From: Acuticoccus sp. MNP-M23
GTDB taxonomy: Bacteria; Pseudomonadota; Alphaproteobacteria; Rhizobiales; Amorphaceae
NCBI RefSeq assembly: GCF_031195445.1
Contig: NZ_CP133480.1
Span: 2,596,501 to 2,660,500, forward strand
Reading direction: 5' to 3'
DNA length: 64,000 nt
Positions 1 to 7,963 of this stretch are shown in pieces. The notes beneath the pieces were generated by a model that saw nothing but the letters and a program-made list of their open reading frames with translations, had not been told where the DNA came from and did no database searches. Position 1 is the stretch's first letter. The number at the start of each line of letters is the position of its first letter. Made by a program: the position numbers and the translations under genes.

Positions 1-1
1 G

Positions 2-730
2 GCCACCGAAGACGAACTGGCTGAGGTCAAGACCGTTGCCAGCGAGCTGATTGAGAAAGCCAGAACCGGCCGTCAGACTGACTCCGTCATCGTCTTGCCG
101 GACCAGAGCAATCGGTATGACCCGGAAGAACGGGCGGATGAGACCAAGCTCGACGAAGACGGAGCAGACGAGGTCACCCATGATCGTACTCCTGAGCCCG
201 CTGAGGAGCAGGAAGGCGAACAAGCTGAGTGCGGTGAGATCCAAGCCGGTCGCGAGGCATGGGCTGAGGAAAAAGCCAACGCCGGAAGGAGCCGTGAACG
301 ATGGTTGAAGATCGGCCGTGCGCTGCAGATCGGCCGGGACCTCCACGCCAGCAATCGTGGCTTCAGCGAGTGGTGCCTCGAACACGGCTTCGACGACCTC
401 CACCGCAACGACCGGACGAATGCCATGTGGCTGGCCAACAACTGGGAGGAGGTCCAGGCGACGTTGCATGGTGACCGTGCGATGCCCTCGACCCCCGGCG
501 AGATCCGCCGCGCCTTCAACAAGGCCAAGAAGGGAGCCGAGAAGGGCGCGGACGGGGACGATAGCAGCCCCTCCAACAAGGAGGATGATGGTGACCGCTC
601 GGACGACAAGAAGACCACGTCCTCGCTTCAGAAGGTCATCAGCCGGATGACGCCAGAGCAGAAGGTCCAGCTGCTCGGCATTGCCGAAGGCATCCTCGAC
701 GAAGACTTCGCGCTGGTTATGGACGACTGA
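2..730 (+). CDS. Hypothetical protein of integrated element (5' truncated by window)
   Basis: The reading frame is open from the first bases of the window to the stop at 728-730, so the gene begins outside; a TTG at 95 is only an internal codon. The visible 242 residues have a charged, Asp/Glu-rich N-terminal part, a central segment with many Trp and Arg (SRERWLKIGRAL, then GFSEWCLEHGF) and a charged, probably disordered stretch before a short C-terminal helix. The central segment resembles the DUF3102-like proteins of phages and plasmids, in which a W..IG.AL helix is followed by an HTH-like region; this is a similarity by eye only. It lies 166 bp upstream of a helicase-like ATPase on the same strand and near a tRNA, so it is probably cargo or a replication/regulatory gene of the element. 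Function unknown. Confidence 0.6.
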   Translation, partial: ATEDELAEVKTVASELIEKARTGRQTDSVIVLPDQSNRYDPEERADETKLDEDGADEVTHDRTPEPAEEQEGEQAECGEIQAGREAWAEEKANAGRSRERWLKIGRALQIGRDLHASNRGFSEWCLEHGFDDLHRNDRTNAMWLANNWEEVQATLHGDRAMPSTPGEIRRAFNKAKKGAEKGADGDDSSPSNKEDDGDRSDDKKTTSSLQKVISRMTPEQKVQLLGIAEGILDEDFALVMDD

Positions 731-896
731 CCCGCAGGCGCTCGCCGACAGTTCGTCTCCGCGCGAAGACCACGGCTCGCCGCAAGGCGGCAACCACAAC
801 ACCCACACAACAACTGAAACGGCGCAGTGCGTCACCTCGCGGCCCATCGGGCTTCGGGGAGCGACGTGCTGCGCGCATGAGAAAGCACAACACCCC

Positions 897-2885
897 ATGA
901 AGACCGATATCGACAATTTCCTCGACCTCGCGCGGCGCTTCCACGCCCGGCGAGGCGGTGGAAACCTGACGCCCACCATGCTGAAGACGGGCAAAGCGCT
1001 CTACCACTTCTTCAATCAGGCCCAGAAGGACGCAGAGACAGGGATCAAGCGGATGCAGGTTGCTGCAGCGCCAACTGGATCGGGCAAGTCGACCGCCACG
1101 CTGGCGTACGCCGCTCACCTCTGGAGCACCCAAGGCAAGACCACCGTAATCCTCGTCGACACCATCCAGCAGGCCGAGAACATTTGGCAGGACGCTCGGC
1201 ACCTGTTCGCCGAGGAGGAGGCGTTCCGCTCCACCGTGAACGTGTTCACGTCGATGCATCGGGTCGACACCGATCCCCGGCGCCGGGAGACCGATTGCCA
1301 GAGCTACGGTATCCGGCCCACCAATCCGCCGATCGCCTTAAACGATACCGTGCGGGAGGGGGTCGCAGTCCTGGGCCTCCCCGAGTGGCCGATCCTCATT
1401 GCCACACAGCGCTTCTGGGTTGGCAAGAACGGCTGGAAGGCCACCGAGGGCCGGTCGCTGATCGTCCTCGACGAGTGGACCGGCCGGGTAGAGAACTACT
1501 CCCTCGCGATCGGCGACCTCAACAGGCTCCGCAACCTCTATGACCGCACGATGCTGGTCGACGAGGAGACCCGCGACCAGACCTCGCTCGACCTTGAGGA
1601 GATCTCCGGCCTCATCGACGCCGCTTACACGGAGGTGAAGGGCGAGGCTGGTCACAAGGGGCGGTACGTGCCGCTGCCGGTCGACCGAAGCGAGGCTGTC
1701 AGCCGTGTCGCCGATCGATGGCTCGCCGAGAAAGACAAGGCCCTCACCCCGCTGCAGAAGGCGGGCAAGGAGCTGGTCGAGAACGCGATGGGCTTCATCG
1801 TCGCCCTGGACAAGGGACAGGTGGTGAAGGCGAGGCACCAGCCGGATCGCGGGTACGGTGGCCAGTTCGTTGGCTACTGCGTCAGCTACGAGATCCAGCC
1901 GGGAATTGTCCTCCTTGATGCCACGGGCAGGCTGGATGGGATCGACCAGTTCACGTCGTGGCGTTCCAGCGAGTGCGCCGAGGTCCCGGTGATCGACTAC
2001 TGCAACCTGCAGCCAGTCATCGTCGACAAGCCGAAGGCGCTGGTCGACCCGAAGACGCTCTATGTGAAGGAGATCGTGGAGAACGAGGACGGTGCGCTGG
2101 ATGTCTGGAAGGACTGGGTCCTGTGGCTGATCCGGTCGACGATGCACGGTGACCATGCAACGGGGTTGGTCGTCCTGCCGAAGGCGTTGGAGAACCACTT
2201 CCCCCGCGCCCTGCGGGAGGAGTTCGGAGACAGGTTGTCGGTGATCCACTGGGGCCAGCATGTCGGGTCGAACGAGTGGAAGACGGCCGATGCGGTCTAT
2301 CTGCTCGAGGAGTTCCACCAGCCTCGAGACGTCCACATCAGCCACGTTCGGGCCCTTCAGGACGACGAAGAGGACCGGCGGCCCACCGCAGAGAACCTGA
2401 AGGACGCCCAGGGGCCCTCGCTGCGCGGCGACTACGACGCCTATCAGGACGGCCAGCTCCTGGCTTCTATGGTCCAGGCAGCCAGTCGCGGGAACGTCCG
2501 CAACCCGGATGCAGATGGTCGGTGTGGGGAGATGCGGCTGTACGTGGCGGGGCAGATCTTCCGTCTAGATCGTCACCTTCGGACTGGCTTTCCCGGTCAC
2601 CGTCCGGTGCGGTTCATCGCCTATGACGAGGGTTCAACTGGGCGGCTGCGGACGGCGAAGGGGATCTTGGAACGCCTCCTCGGCTTCTTTATCCGCGAGA
2701 AGGCCGGTGGGGTCTCCGAGGTGACCTACAACGACATCTCGGCTGCCTGCAGGGTCCCCCGGAGGAAGGTGACCGAAAGGCTCTCTCTGCCCAAGGTAGT
2801 CGAGTGGATGGAGGCGAACGGAGCAGAGCGTGTCGCCCCGCTCGGGCGTGGCAAGGTCGGTAAAGTGGTCTTCAGCTCGACCTGA
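897..2885 (+). CDS. SF2-helicase-like P-loop ATPase of integrated element
   Basis: A 662-residue protein if translation starts at ATG 897 (MKTDIDNFLD); the frame is open further upstream but that part looks non-coding. About 60 residues in is a Walker A loop, AAPTGSGKST, followed by a motif Ia-like strand (TTVILVDTIQQAENIW), a LIATQRFW segment and a Walker B/DExx motif LIVLDEW. In the second half QAASRGNVR resembles helicase motif VI, and the last 60 residues look like a winged helix or HTH (YNDISAACRVPRRKVTERL). This order fits a DEAD/DEAH-like nucleic-acid translocase. Together with the preceding truncated gene and the tRNA-Gln next door it is probably part of a phage-like or integrative element, perhaps for replication or defence. 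The precise family is not recognised. Confidence 0.7.
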   Translation: MKTDIDNFLDLARRFHARRGGGNLTPTMLKTGKALYHFFNQAQKDAETGIKRMQVAAAPTGSGKSTATLAYAAHLWSTQGKTTVILVDTIQQAENIWQDARHLFAEEEAFRSTVNVFTSMHRVDTDPRRRETDCQSYGIRPTNPPIALNDTVREGVAVLGLPEWPILIATQRFWVGKNGWKATEGRSLIVLDEWTGRVENYSLAIGDLNRLRNLYDRTMLVDEETRDQTSLDLEEISGLIDAAYTEVKGEAGHKGRYVPLPVDRSEAVSRVADRWLAEKDKALTPLQKAGKELVENAMGFIVALDKGQVVKARHQPDRGYGGQFVGYCVSYEIQPGIVLLDATGRLDGIDQFTSWRSSECAEVPVIDYCNLQPVIVDKPKALVDPKTLYVKEIVENEDGALDVWKDWVLWLIRSTMHGDHATGLVVLPKALENHFPRALREEFGDRLSVIHWGQHVGSNEWKTADAVYLLEEFHQPRDVHISHVRALQDDEEDRRPTAENLKDAQGPSLRGDYDAYQDGQLLASMVQAASRGNVRNPDADGRCGEMRLYVAGQIFRLDRHLRTGFPGHRPVRFIAYDEGSTGRLRTAKGILERLLGFFIREKAGGVSEVTYNDISAACRVPRRKVTERLSLPKVVEWMEANGAERVAPLGRGKVGKVVFSST

Positions 2886-2894
2886 TCGGACCAG

Positions 2895-2940
2895 AAGTGC
2901 CCCTCGTACCTAGGAGCGCCCCCAGCTATGGGGGGCACTT
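2895..2940 (+). terminator. Hairpin pair after the ATPase gene, possible terminator
   Basis: Ten bases after the ATPase stop, AAGTGCCCC (2895-2903) pairs perfectly with GGGGCACTT (2932-2940). A second, competing stem pairs CCCCC (2919-2923) with GGGGG (2930-2934) around the loop AGCTAT. Only a short T-run (2939-2941) follows, so this is at best a weak intrinsic terminator. Confidence 0.35.
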
Positions 2941-2974
2941 TCCCCTGTCGGGATGCAGCAGCATACGGCCTTCG

Positions 2975-3172
2975 ATGGTCCCCAAGTACCGCTGCATGGT
3001 GTGCTGGAACCACCTCCGCAACTTCCTCGACGAGGAGCGTTCCATGTTCGAGGTCCACGGTTTGAACCGTCGTGCCTTCAGCACTCCGCACATCGACCTG
3101 GACGCCGTCGAGACCCTCGCTGGGGATATCGACCGCTACGTGTTCGGCTATGCCCGCAAGGCGCCCGTTTGA
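2975..3172 (+). CDS. Possible small protein, doubtful
   Basis: An open frame of 65 codons starting at ATG 2975, containing a CMVCW segment and ending in an acidic helix-like tail (IDLDAVETLAGDIDRYVFG). A longer version from GTG 2897 would run through the hairpin above and is less likely. There is no convincing ribosome binding site and no recognised family. It occupies the otherwise gene-free stretch between the ATPase gene and tRNA-Gln; it may be a remnant of the integrated element. Confidence 0.2.
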   Translation: MVPKYRCMVCWNHLRNFLDEERSMFEVHGLNRRAFSTPHIDLDAVETLAGDIDRYVFGYARKAPV

Positions 3173-3187
3173 GACGCGGTGCATGCG

Positions 3188-3221
3188 TGGGTCTGCACTT
3201 GGGTCTGCAGATGGGTCTGCA
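3188..3221 (+). repeat. Three 10-bp direct repeats at 12-bp spacing near tRNA-Gln
   Basis: TGGGTCTGCA occurs at 3188-3197, 3200-3209 and 3212-3221, each copy identical and separated by two variable bases. The array lies 62 bp from the 3' end of tRNA-Gln, on the side of the integrated element. Short direct repeats in this position are typical of arm-type binding sites for tyrosine integrases; that role is inferred. Confidence 0.7.
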
Positions 3222-3283
3222 GCGAATCTAACCAGATCGCTAGGCCGTTGTAATTGCAGGGGAAAATTAGCATAACAGCAGGC

Positions 3284-3358
3284 TGGCTGGGGCGGATGGA
3301 TTCGAACCATCGCATGGCGGTACCAAAAACCGCTGCCTTACCGCTTGGCTACGCCCCA
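3284..3358 (-). tRNA. tRNA-Gln (anticodon TTG)
   Basis: Read on the minus strand the gene begins TGGGGCG and ends CGCCCCA, discriminator G, then an encoded CCA (3284-3286). The anticodon stem GCGGT/ACCGC closes a seven-base loop TTTTGGT with TTG at positions 34-36, reading CAA. The T arm contains GGTTCGAATCC. The 3' end points toward the integrated element, the usual orientation for a tRNA used as an attachment site. Confidence 0.95.
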
Positions 3359-3474
3359 ACGTCGGCCACCCGTTTAGCGAACATGACCGGGCACGGCAAC
3401 CGTTTGACGTGCGCCAATGCGTTCCGCTTCCCCGGCCGGGCCGGCCGCATTATGGTGGCGCAACAGGAGGCGGA

Positions 3475-4227
3475 ATGTCCACACTCACCAGCGGCGCGCG
3501 CGCGCCTTCGATCCTCAATCCCGGCCGCTTCGCCAGCCTGGCGGACCGGCTCGTGCCGTGGCTGGCCGGGCTGACGGCAATCGTCCTTGGCGTCGGCCTC
3601 TATTATGCGCTGTGGGCCTCGCCGGAGGATTACCAGCAGGGCGCCACGGTACGCATCATGTACATTCATGTTCCATCGGCTTGGATGGCAATGTTTACCT
3701 ACATGGTGATGACGTCGGCAGCGCTTGGCACGCTGGTGTGGAAACACCCGCTGGCGGACGTTGCGGCCAAGGTGGCGGCGCCCATCGGGGCGGTGTTCAC
3801 CTTTGCAGCGCTGGCCACAGGCTCGGTCTGGGGCAAGCCGATGTGGGGCGCATGGTGGGTCTGGGATGCACGGCTTACCTCGATGCTCATCCTGTTCTTC
3901 ATGTATCTGGGCCTGATTGCGCTGTGGCGTGCGGTGGACGAACCGGTGCGGGCGGCGCGCGTCACGGCCATCACCATTCTTGTCGGCGTCATCAACATCC
4001 CGATCATCAAGTTTTCGGTGGACTGGTGGAACACGCTGCATCAGCCCGCCAGCGTCATGCGGTTCGACGGGCCGACCATCGATGGCTCCATGCTGGTGCC
4101 GCTGTTCGTGATGGGCGGGGCGTTCATGCTGTTCTTTGCCACCGTGCATCTGGCGGCCATGCGCTCCGAACTCCTGCGGCGGCGCGCTCGGAGCCTGCGG
4201 CTGCGCACGGTCGAGGCCATGCGATGA
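3475..4227 (+). CDS. ccmC: Heme exporter/ligase subunit CcmC
   Basis: A 250-residue inner-membrane protein of cytochrome c maturation system I. CcmC loads heme onto the chaperone CcmE on the periplasmic side. The diagnostic tryptophan-rich heme-binding loop WGAWWVWDARLTS lies between predicted membrane helices, and conserved His residues occur in the flanking loops (IHVPSAW and HQPAS). Six hydrophobic segments fit the family. The start is ATG 3475, with AGGAGG just upstream; an upstream frame from 3409 lacks a good ribosome site. It is the first gene of a coupled operon, ccmC-ccmD-ccmG-Nudix. The ccmA and ccmB genes that often precede it are not present; tRNA-Gln and the integrated element lie there instead. 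Confidence 0.97.
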   Translation: MSTLTSGARAPSILNPGRFASLADRLVPWLAGLTAIVLGVGLYYALWASPEDYQQGATVRIMYIHVPSAWMAMFTYMVMTSAALGTLVWKHPLADVAAKVAAPIGAVFTFAALATGSVWGKPMWGAWWVWDARLTSMLILFFMYLGLIALWRAVDEPVRAARVTAITILVGVINIPIIKFSVDWWNTLHQPASVMRFDGPTIDGSMLVPLFVMGGAFMLFFATVHLAAMRSELLRRRARSLRLRTVEAMR

Positions 4228-4388
4228 CCGGGCAATACGCCGCCTACGTCATCAGCGCCTATGCCATCGGGGCTGCTTCGCTGGGCGGCATCGTCGCCTG
4301 GGTGGTGGTCGATCGCCGCTCTGCCCGCAAGGCGCTTGCCCGCGCCGAACGGGCCGCCGAACGCCAGGGTGCCGCCCGTGACCGCTAG
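4224..4388 (+). CDS. ccmD: Heme exporter accessory protein CcmD
   Basis: A 54-residue protein with one membrane helix (about residues 8-28, ending VAWVVVDRR) followed by a basic and acidic cytoplasmic tail rich in Arg and Ala. CcmD is the small subunit needed to release heme-loaded CcmE from the CcmABC complex. ATG 4224 overlaps the ccmC stop by four bases (ATGA), so translation is probably coupled. Size, topology and position between ccmC and ccmG make the call secure although the sequence is poorly conserved. Confidence 0.88.
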   Translation: MTGQYAAYVISAYAIGAASLGGIVAWVVVDRRSARKALARAERAAERQGAARDR

Positions 4389-4947
4389 CACGCGCGTTCT
4401 TCTGGCGCTGCCGCTGGTGCTGTTTCTTGCGCTGGCCGCCGTGTTCGCCTTTCGTGTGACCGACGGAGCGGACCGCACCGTCGTTCCGTCCGCGCTGATC
4501 GGCAAGACGGCCCCCGACACGGCGTTTCCGCCGCTGTCCGACGCGCACCCCGGTGTCGCCAGCGCCGACTTTGCCGGCAAGGTGACGCTCGTCAATGTGT
4601 TCGCGTCCTGGTGCGCACCGTGCCGGGTGGAGCATCCATACCTGATGGAGCTTGCCAGAACGCCGGGCCTTCAGACCGTGGGCCTCAACTACAAGGACCG
4701 CGTGACCGCAGCGCGCGACTTTCTGACTGAACTTGGCAATCCCTACGATGCCATCGGCGTCGATCCGGATGGGCGGCGCGTGATCGAGTGGGGCGTCTAT
4801 GGTGTGCCCGAAACCTATGTCGTCGGGCCGGACGGGGTGATCCGCGCCAAGCACGTGGGGCCGCTCACCGAGGAGGTGCTGGCCGGTGCGTTCGGCGATA
4901 CGATGCGCGCGCTTCTGGCGGACGCCGCGCCGGTTCCGGGCGCATGA
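4378..4947 (+). CDS. ccmG: Thiol:disulfide interchange protein CcmG/DsbE
   Basis: A 189-residue membrane-anchored periplasmic thioredoxin that keeps apocytochrome c CXXCH cysteines reduced before heme attachment. An N-terminal anchor (VLLALPLVLFLALAAVFAF) is followed by a thioredoxin fold with the active site WCAPC and the cis-proline region GVPETY. The start is GTG 4378, overlapping the end of ccmD by 11 bases; an upstream frame from 4261 would run antiparallel in logic to ccmD and is unnecessary. It continues the ccm operon and overlaps the Nudix gene by four bases. Confidence 0.95.
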   Translation: MTASTRVLLALPLVLFLALAAVFAFRVTDGADRTVVPSALIGKTAPDTAFPPLSDAHPGVASADFAGKVTLVNVFASWCAPCRVEHPYLMELARTPGLQTVGLNYKDRVTAARDFLTELGNPYDAIGVDPDGRRVIEWGVYGVPETYVVGPDGVIRAKHVGPLTEEVLAGAFGDTMRALLADAAPVPGA

Positions 4948-5456
4948 AGCCGTCATTCCGGGAGGCGACGCCGGATGGCGACACGCTGCCCCGGCAGCTC
5001 TGCGACCACTGCGGCTATGTGGCCTACGACAACCCGAAGATCGTGGTCGGCGCCGTGGTGCGCTTCGAGCGCCAGATCCTCCTCTGCCGCCGGGCGATTG
5101 AGCCGTCGCGCGGGAAATGGACGTTGCCCGCGGGATACATGGAGCATGGCGAGAGCCCGCAAGAGGGGGCCGCCCGCGAAGCCTTCGAGGAGGCGACGGC
5201 AGACATTTCCATCGAGGGGCTGCTTGCGGTCTACACCATCAAGCGGATCGGCCAGGTGCAGCTGATCTACCGTGCCCGGCTTGGGTCCGCGTCGTTTGCG
5301 CCGGGCCCGGAAAGCGAGGCCGTGCGCCTTTTTCCGGAGGATGCGTTGCCGTGGGACGATCTGGCGTTCCCGTCTGTCCACTGGGCGCTGACCCAGGAGC
5401 GGGCGGCGGGCGGCCCCTTCGTCAACCCCGAGGGCAGCGAGACGGCGCGGTTGTGA
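4944..5456 (+). CDS. Nudix hydrolase
   Basis: A 170-residue Nudix protein. The N-terminus has a half zinc-ribbon CDHCGYVAYDNPK, followed by the Nudix box from GYMEHGE to REAFEEATA, which matches GX5EX7REUXEEXGU except that the final Gly is Thr. This arrangement resembles the ADP-ribose/NAD-type Nudix enzymes with an N-terminal ribbon, though the second Cys pair is missing. Substrate unknown. ATG 4944 overlaps the ccmG stop (ATGA), so it is translated with the cytochrome c maturation genes; the functional reason is not obvious. Confidence 0.9.
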   Translation: MKPSFREATPDGDTLPRQLCDHCGYVAYDNPKIVVGAVVRFERQILLCRRAIEPSRGKWTLPAGYMEHGESPQEGAAREAFEEATADISIEGLLAVYTIKRIGQVQLIYRARLGSASFAPGPESEAVRLFPEDALPWDDLAFPSVHWALTQERAAGGPFVNPEGSETARL

Positions 5457-5616
5457 CTGGCTTCGACCGGCACCGGCCGGACGAGATTTTCTATCACCCG
5501 TCAGTGATTGGCGTTCGCCGGCGCAACCCCCTAAGTTGCGGTCATGGCCGGGCACGGGTCCGCGCAAGTTGCGCCGTATCGGCATCCAACTCTCACGATT
5601 TCGGAAGGAGTGCGCC

Positions 5617-6393
5617 GTGATTCACGTCATCCTCGGAGCGCTCACCGTCGCATCGGCCACCTTCGTCACGCCGGTGGCCGCGAACGCTGCGGATGCGCCG
5701 AGCGCCTTTGTGGAGCTTTTTACCAGCCAGGGGTGCGCTTCCTGCCCGGCGGCCGACGCACTGTTGCACAGGCTGGAAAAGGATGACGGCATTCTGGCTG
5801 TCACGCTGCCCGTCCAGCTCTGGGATTTTCTGGGTTGGGAAGACACGCTGGCCACCAAGCCGGCCACCCGGCGCCAGATGGAATATTCGAGAGCACGGGG
5901 CGACCGCGACGTCTACACTCCGCAAATGGTGGTGAACGGGCGCGAGGACGTGGTCGGCAGCGACCACGAGGCGATCCTCGACGTCGTGCGCGCCGCCGGC
6001 CGTAATCCGCTGCCTGTGCCCATCGACCTGGAGATCCGTTCCGGGGTTTTGCATGTGGACGTGGGTGCGGCCAAAACGCAGTTCGACAAGGCCAATCTCT
6101 GGGTCTTCATTGTCGACGAAAAGGTTGTCGTGCCGATCAGAGGGGGCGAGAACCGCGGCCGCAAGCTCACCTACCACAACGTGGTGCGGGAGATGCGCCC
6201 CATCGGCATGTGGACCGGAGGCGCGCTGACGCTGGACATTCCGCTGAGCGACATCGAGAAGCAGCCCCGTGCCGGCTGCTACGTGATTGCCCAGGTGGAA
6301 ACCTACAAGGGGCCGGGGCCGGTGATCGGCGCCGCCAAGCTCGACCGGCTGTTTCCTGCCCGACCCATCGCGCGGCGCAAGGCTGCCGACTGA
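5617..6393 (+). CDS. DUF1223 secreted thioredoxin-like protein
   Basis: A 258-residue protein starting at GTG 5617, eight bases after GGAAGGAG. An N-terminal signal peptide (about residues 1-23, ending AANA) precedes a domain with the CXXC-like motif SQGCASCPAAD and VELFTSQ, the hallmark of the DUF1223 family. These are exported or periplasmic proteins with a thioredoxin-like fold and unproven function. It stands alone on the plus strand, 160 bp after the Nudix gene. The following gene is convergent. Confidence 0.88.
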   Translation: MIHVILGALTVASATFVTPVAANAADAPSAFVELFTSQGCASCPAADALLHRLEKDDGILAVTLPVQLWDFLGWEDTLATKPATRRQMEYSRARGDRDVYTPQMVVNGREDVVGSDHEAILDVVRAAGRNPLPVPIDLEIRSGVLHVDVGAAKTQFDKANLWVFIVDEKVVVPIRGGENRGRKLTYHNVVREMRPIGMWTGGALTLDIPLSDIEKQPRAGCYVIAQVETYKGPGPVIGAAKLDRLFPARPIARRKAAD

Positions 6394-6431
6394 CGCCGTC
6401 TGATCCAGCGCCGGCGGCCGCGCTTCGTGCG

Positions 6432-6857
6432 CTATTCGTCGCCGAACGCTGCGTAGCTGACGCCGAGGATGCCGCCGTAAAGAAGGTTGAGCCCAAGCGT
6501 CATGGTGATGAACACCGGTGGCAGGTCGAGCGCGAAGATCTCGTGGCCCGACATGGGCATGAAGACCAGCATCATCGCCAGCCACGTGAGAACGCCGAAC
6601 CACAGGCCGCTGGCAAAGCCGCGGCCGGGCAGGATCGGCTCCAGCAGCGCAAAGACCAGCCCGTAAAGGCCGATGCCGATCAGAAGGTGCGTGACCCAGA
6701 CCGCCTGTTCGGTGGCCGGCAGGCCGATCCGCGCGTTGAACCCCTCGATGTCCTGAAGAATATCGAATTCGGGATAAAGGTCTAAACGCACGTTCATATA
6801 CATCAGCGTGGTGACCGCGATTGTCGCAATCAAGGTGGCAAAGAACGCGCGAGCCAT
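6432..6857 (-). CDS. Small multi-pass membrane protein (DUF6789-like)
   Basis: A 141-residue protein with four hydrophobic segments (near residues 3-22, 53-73, 80-100 and 112-135) and short loops, beginning MARAFFATLIATIAV. The pattern of an N-terminal helix followed by a loop with Asp and Pro residues and three more helices resembles the DUF6789 membrane family, but this is by eye. No catalytic motif is visible. It is transcribed toward the DUF1223 gene and away from the Crp/Fnr regulator. Confidence 0.75.
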   Translation of the reverse strand: MARAFFATLIATIAVTTLMYMNVRLDLYPEFDILQDIEGFNARIGLPATEQAVWVTHLLIGIGLYGLVFALLEPILPGRGFASGLWFGVLTWLAMMLVFMPMSGHEIFALDLPPVFITMTLGLNLLYGGILGVSYAAFGDE

Positions 6858-7174
6858 GAAATGCCCTTAACTTCAGACAGCTCTTTTAGTAAGCGATTGC
6901 CGATGAGCGTGCAACGCTCGGGCGTTATGGCCCTGGCCGGATCGAACCGGGTTCGTTCGTCGAGGCAATGGAATATAGCCGGGGCGCGCCCGGAAGGCAC
7001 CGGGAGTTTCTCCCCGCCGTGTCCGGCGCGGTTCGTTTGACTTCGCCGCCCCCCGCTCGATAAACCGATAGCGGGCAATGTTGATTGCAGTGAAAAACCG
7101 AACGGATTTCGACTACTCTGTGTGGTGAGTGAGTGCTGCCGGCAAAGGCATCTGAGTTTGAGAGACCATCGACC
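6858..7174. promoter_or_regulatory. Divergent intergenic region with an inverted repeat
   Basis: This 317-bp gap separates a minus-strand membrane protein gene from a plus-strand Crp/Fnr regulator gene and should hold both promoters. CCCGCT (7052-7057) and AGCGGG (7070-7075) form an inverted repeat with a 12-base centre, a possible operator. No canonical FNR box (TTGAT-N4-ATCAA) is seen. Confidence 0.3.
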
Positions 7175-7903
7175 GTGACTGAAAGCTGCCTGTTCTCGAA
7201 ACTCAGCAAATTCGTCGAGTTGAGCGAGGCCGATCGCCGTCTTCTGGCGGTGCTGGAAACCGACGAACGCTCCTACGAGAAGGAGCAACTCGTCAGGCGG
7301 ACGGGCGACCCGGTGACGGAAATGTTCGTGGTCAAGAGCGGTTGGCTGGTCTCCTATTCCATTCTGGCGGATGGACGCCGCCAGCTTCTGCGTCTGTTTT
7401 ACCCCGGCGACATTGTCGATCTGTCGGAAATTGCGCTGGAGCGGGCCCAGCACGACATCAAGTGCGTGACGGCGGCCACACTCTGCCCGTTCCCCAAAGC
7501 GGGGCTTGAACCGTTGATGGTGCGCTCGCCGCGGCTGACCGCGCTGCTGTTCTCGATGACGGTCAAGGAGTCGGCCGTCCTGCTGGACCGGATCCGCGCC
7601 ATCGGGCGCCTCAGCGCTTACGAGCGCCTGTGCTATCTCCTCCTCGAGATTGCGGACCGGCTTTCGCTGACCGTGCCCGACGTTGGCGACGGTTTCCGCT
7701 TGCCGCTGACCCAGGGCGAACTTGCCGATTTTCTCGGCCTCACCAACGTCTATGTGTCGAAGACGATTTCGCGCATCGAGCGTGACCGGCTGGTGCGCCG
7801 TCAGGGCAACCGCATCATCCTGCTGGATCCCGACCGGATGCGTGAAATCTGCGAGTATAATTTTTCGCACCAGATCGACACCAGCTGGTTTCCCGGCAAC
7901 TGA
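7175..7903 (+). CDS. Crp/Fnr family transcriptional regulator
   Basis: A 242-residue regulator. Residues about 15-130 form the cyclic-nucleotide-binding-like beta barrel (EMFVVKSGWLVSY, RLFYPGDIVDL), then a dimer helix, then a C-terminal winged helix with the recognition region LTQGELADFLGLTNVYVSKT. There is no cysteine cluster of the oxygen-sensing FNR type, so the ligand is unknown. GTG 7175 is preferred because the family usually begins close to CLFSKL; a GTG at 7133 would add 14 residues. It lies downstream of a divergent intergenic region and 60 bp before a glycosyltransferase gene. Confidence 0.9.
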   Translation: MTESCLFSKLSKFVELSEADRRLLAVLETDERSYEKEQLVRRTGDPVTEMFVVKSGWLVSYSILADGRRQLLRLFYPGDIVDLSEIALERAQHDIKCVTAATLCPFPKAGLEPLMVRSPRLTALLFSMTVKESAVLLDRIRAIGRLSAYERLCYLLLEIADRLSLTVPDVGDGFRLPLTQGELADFLGLTNVYVSKTISRIERDRLVRRQGNRIILLDPDRMREICEYNFSHQIDTSWFPGN

Positions 7904-7963
7904 CGCCATGCGCCGTGGCGCCTTTGCCGCGCGCGCTCCGGAGCGGGACGTGAGGAGCCTTTT

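Noticed and set aside
3188-3221. CRISPR array from the repeated TGGGTCTGCA units
   Set aside because: Units are 10 bp with two-base gaps, far too short for CRISPR repeats and spacers; integrase arm sites fit better.
2726-3310. A 194-codon minus-strand frame running from the ATPase gene to tRNA-Gln
   Set aside because: It overlaps the ATPase coding sequence, the hairpins and the tRNA end, and its translation has no recognisable domain; an integrase was looked for here and not found.
7081-7110. FNR-type operator before the Crp/Fnr gene (TTGATTGCAG)
   Set aside because: Only one half-site is present; the ATCAA half is missing.
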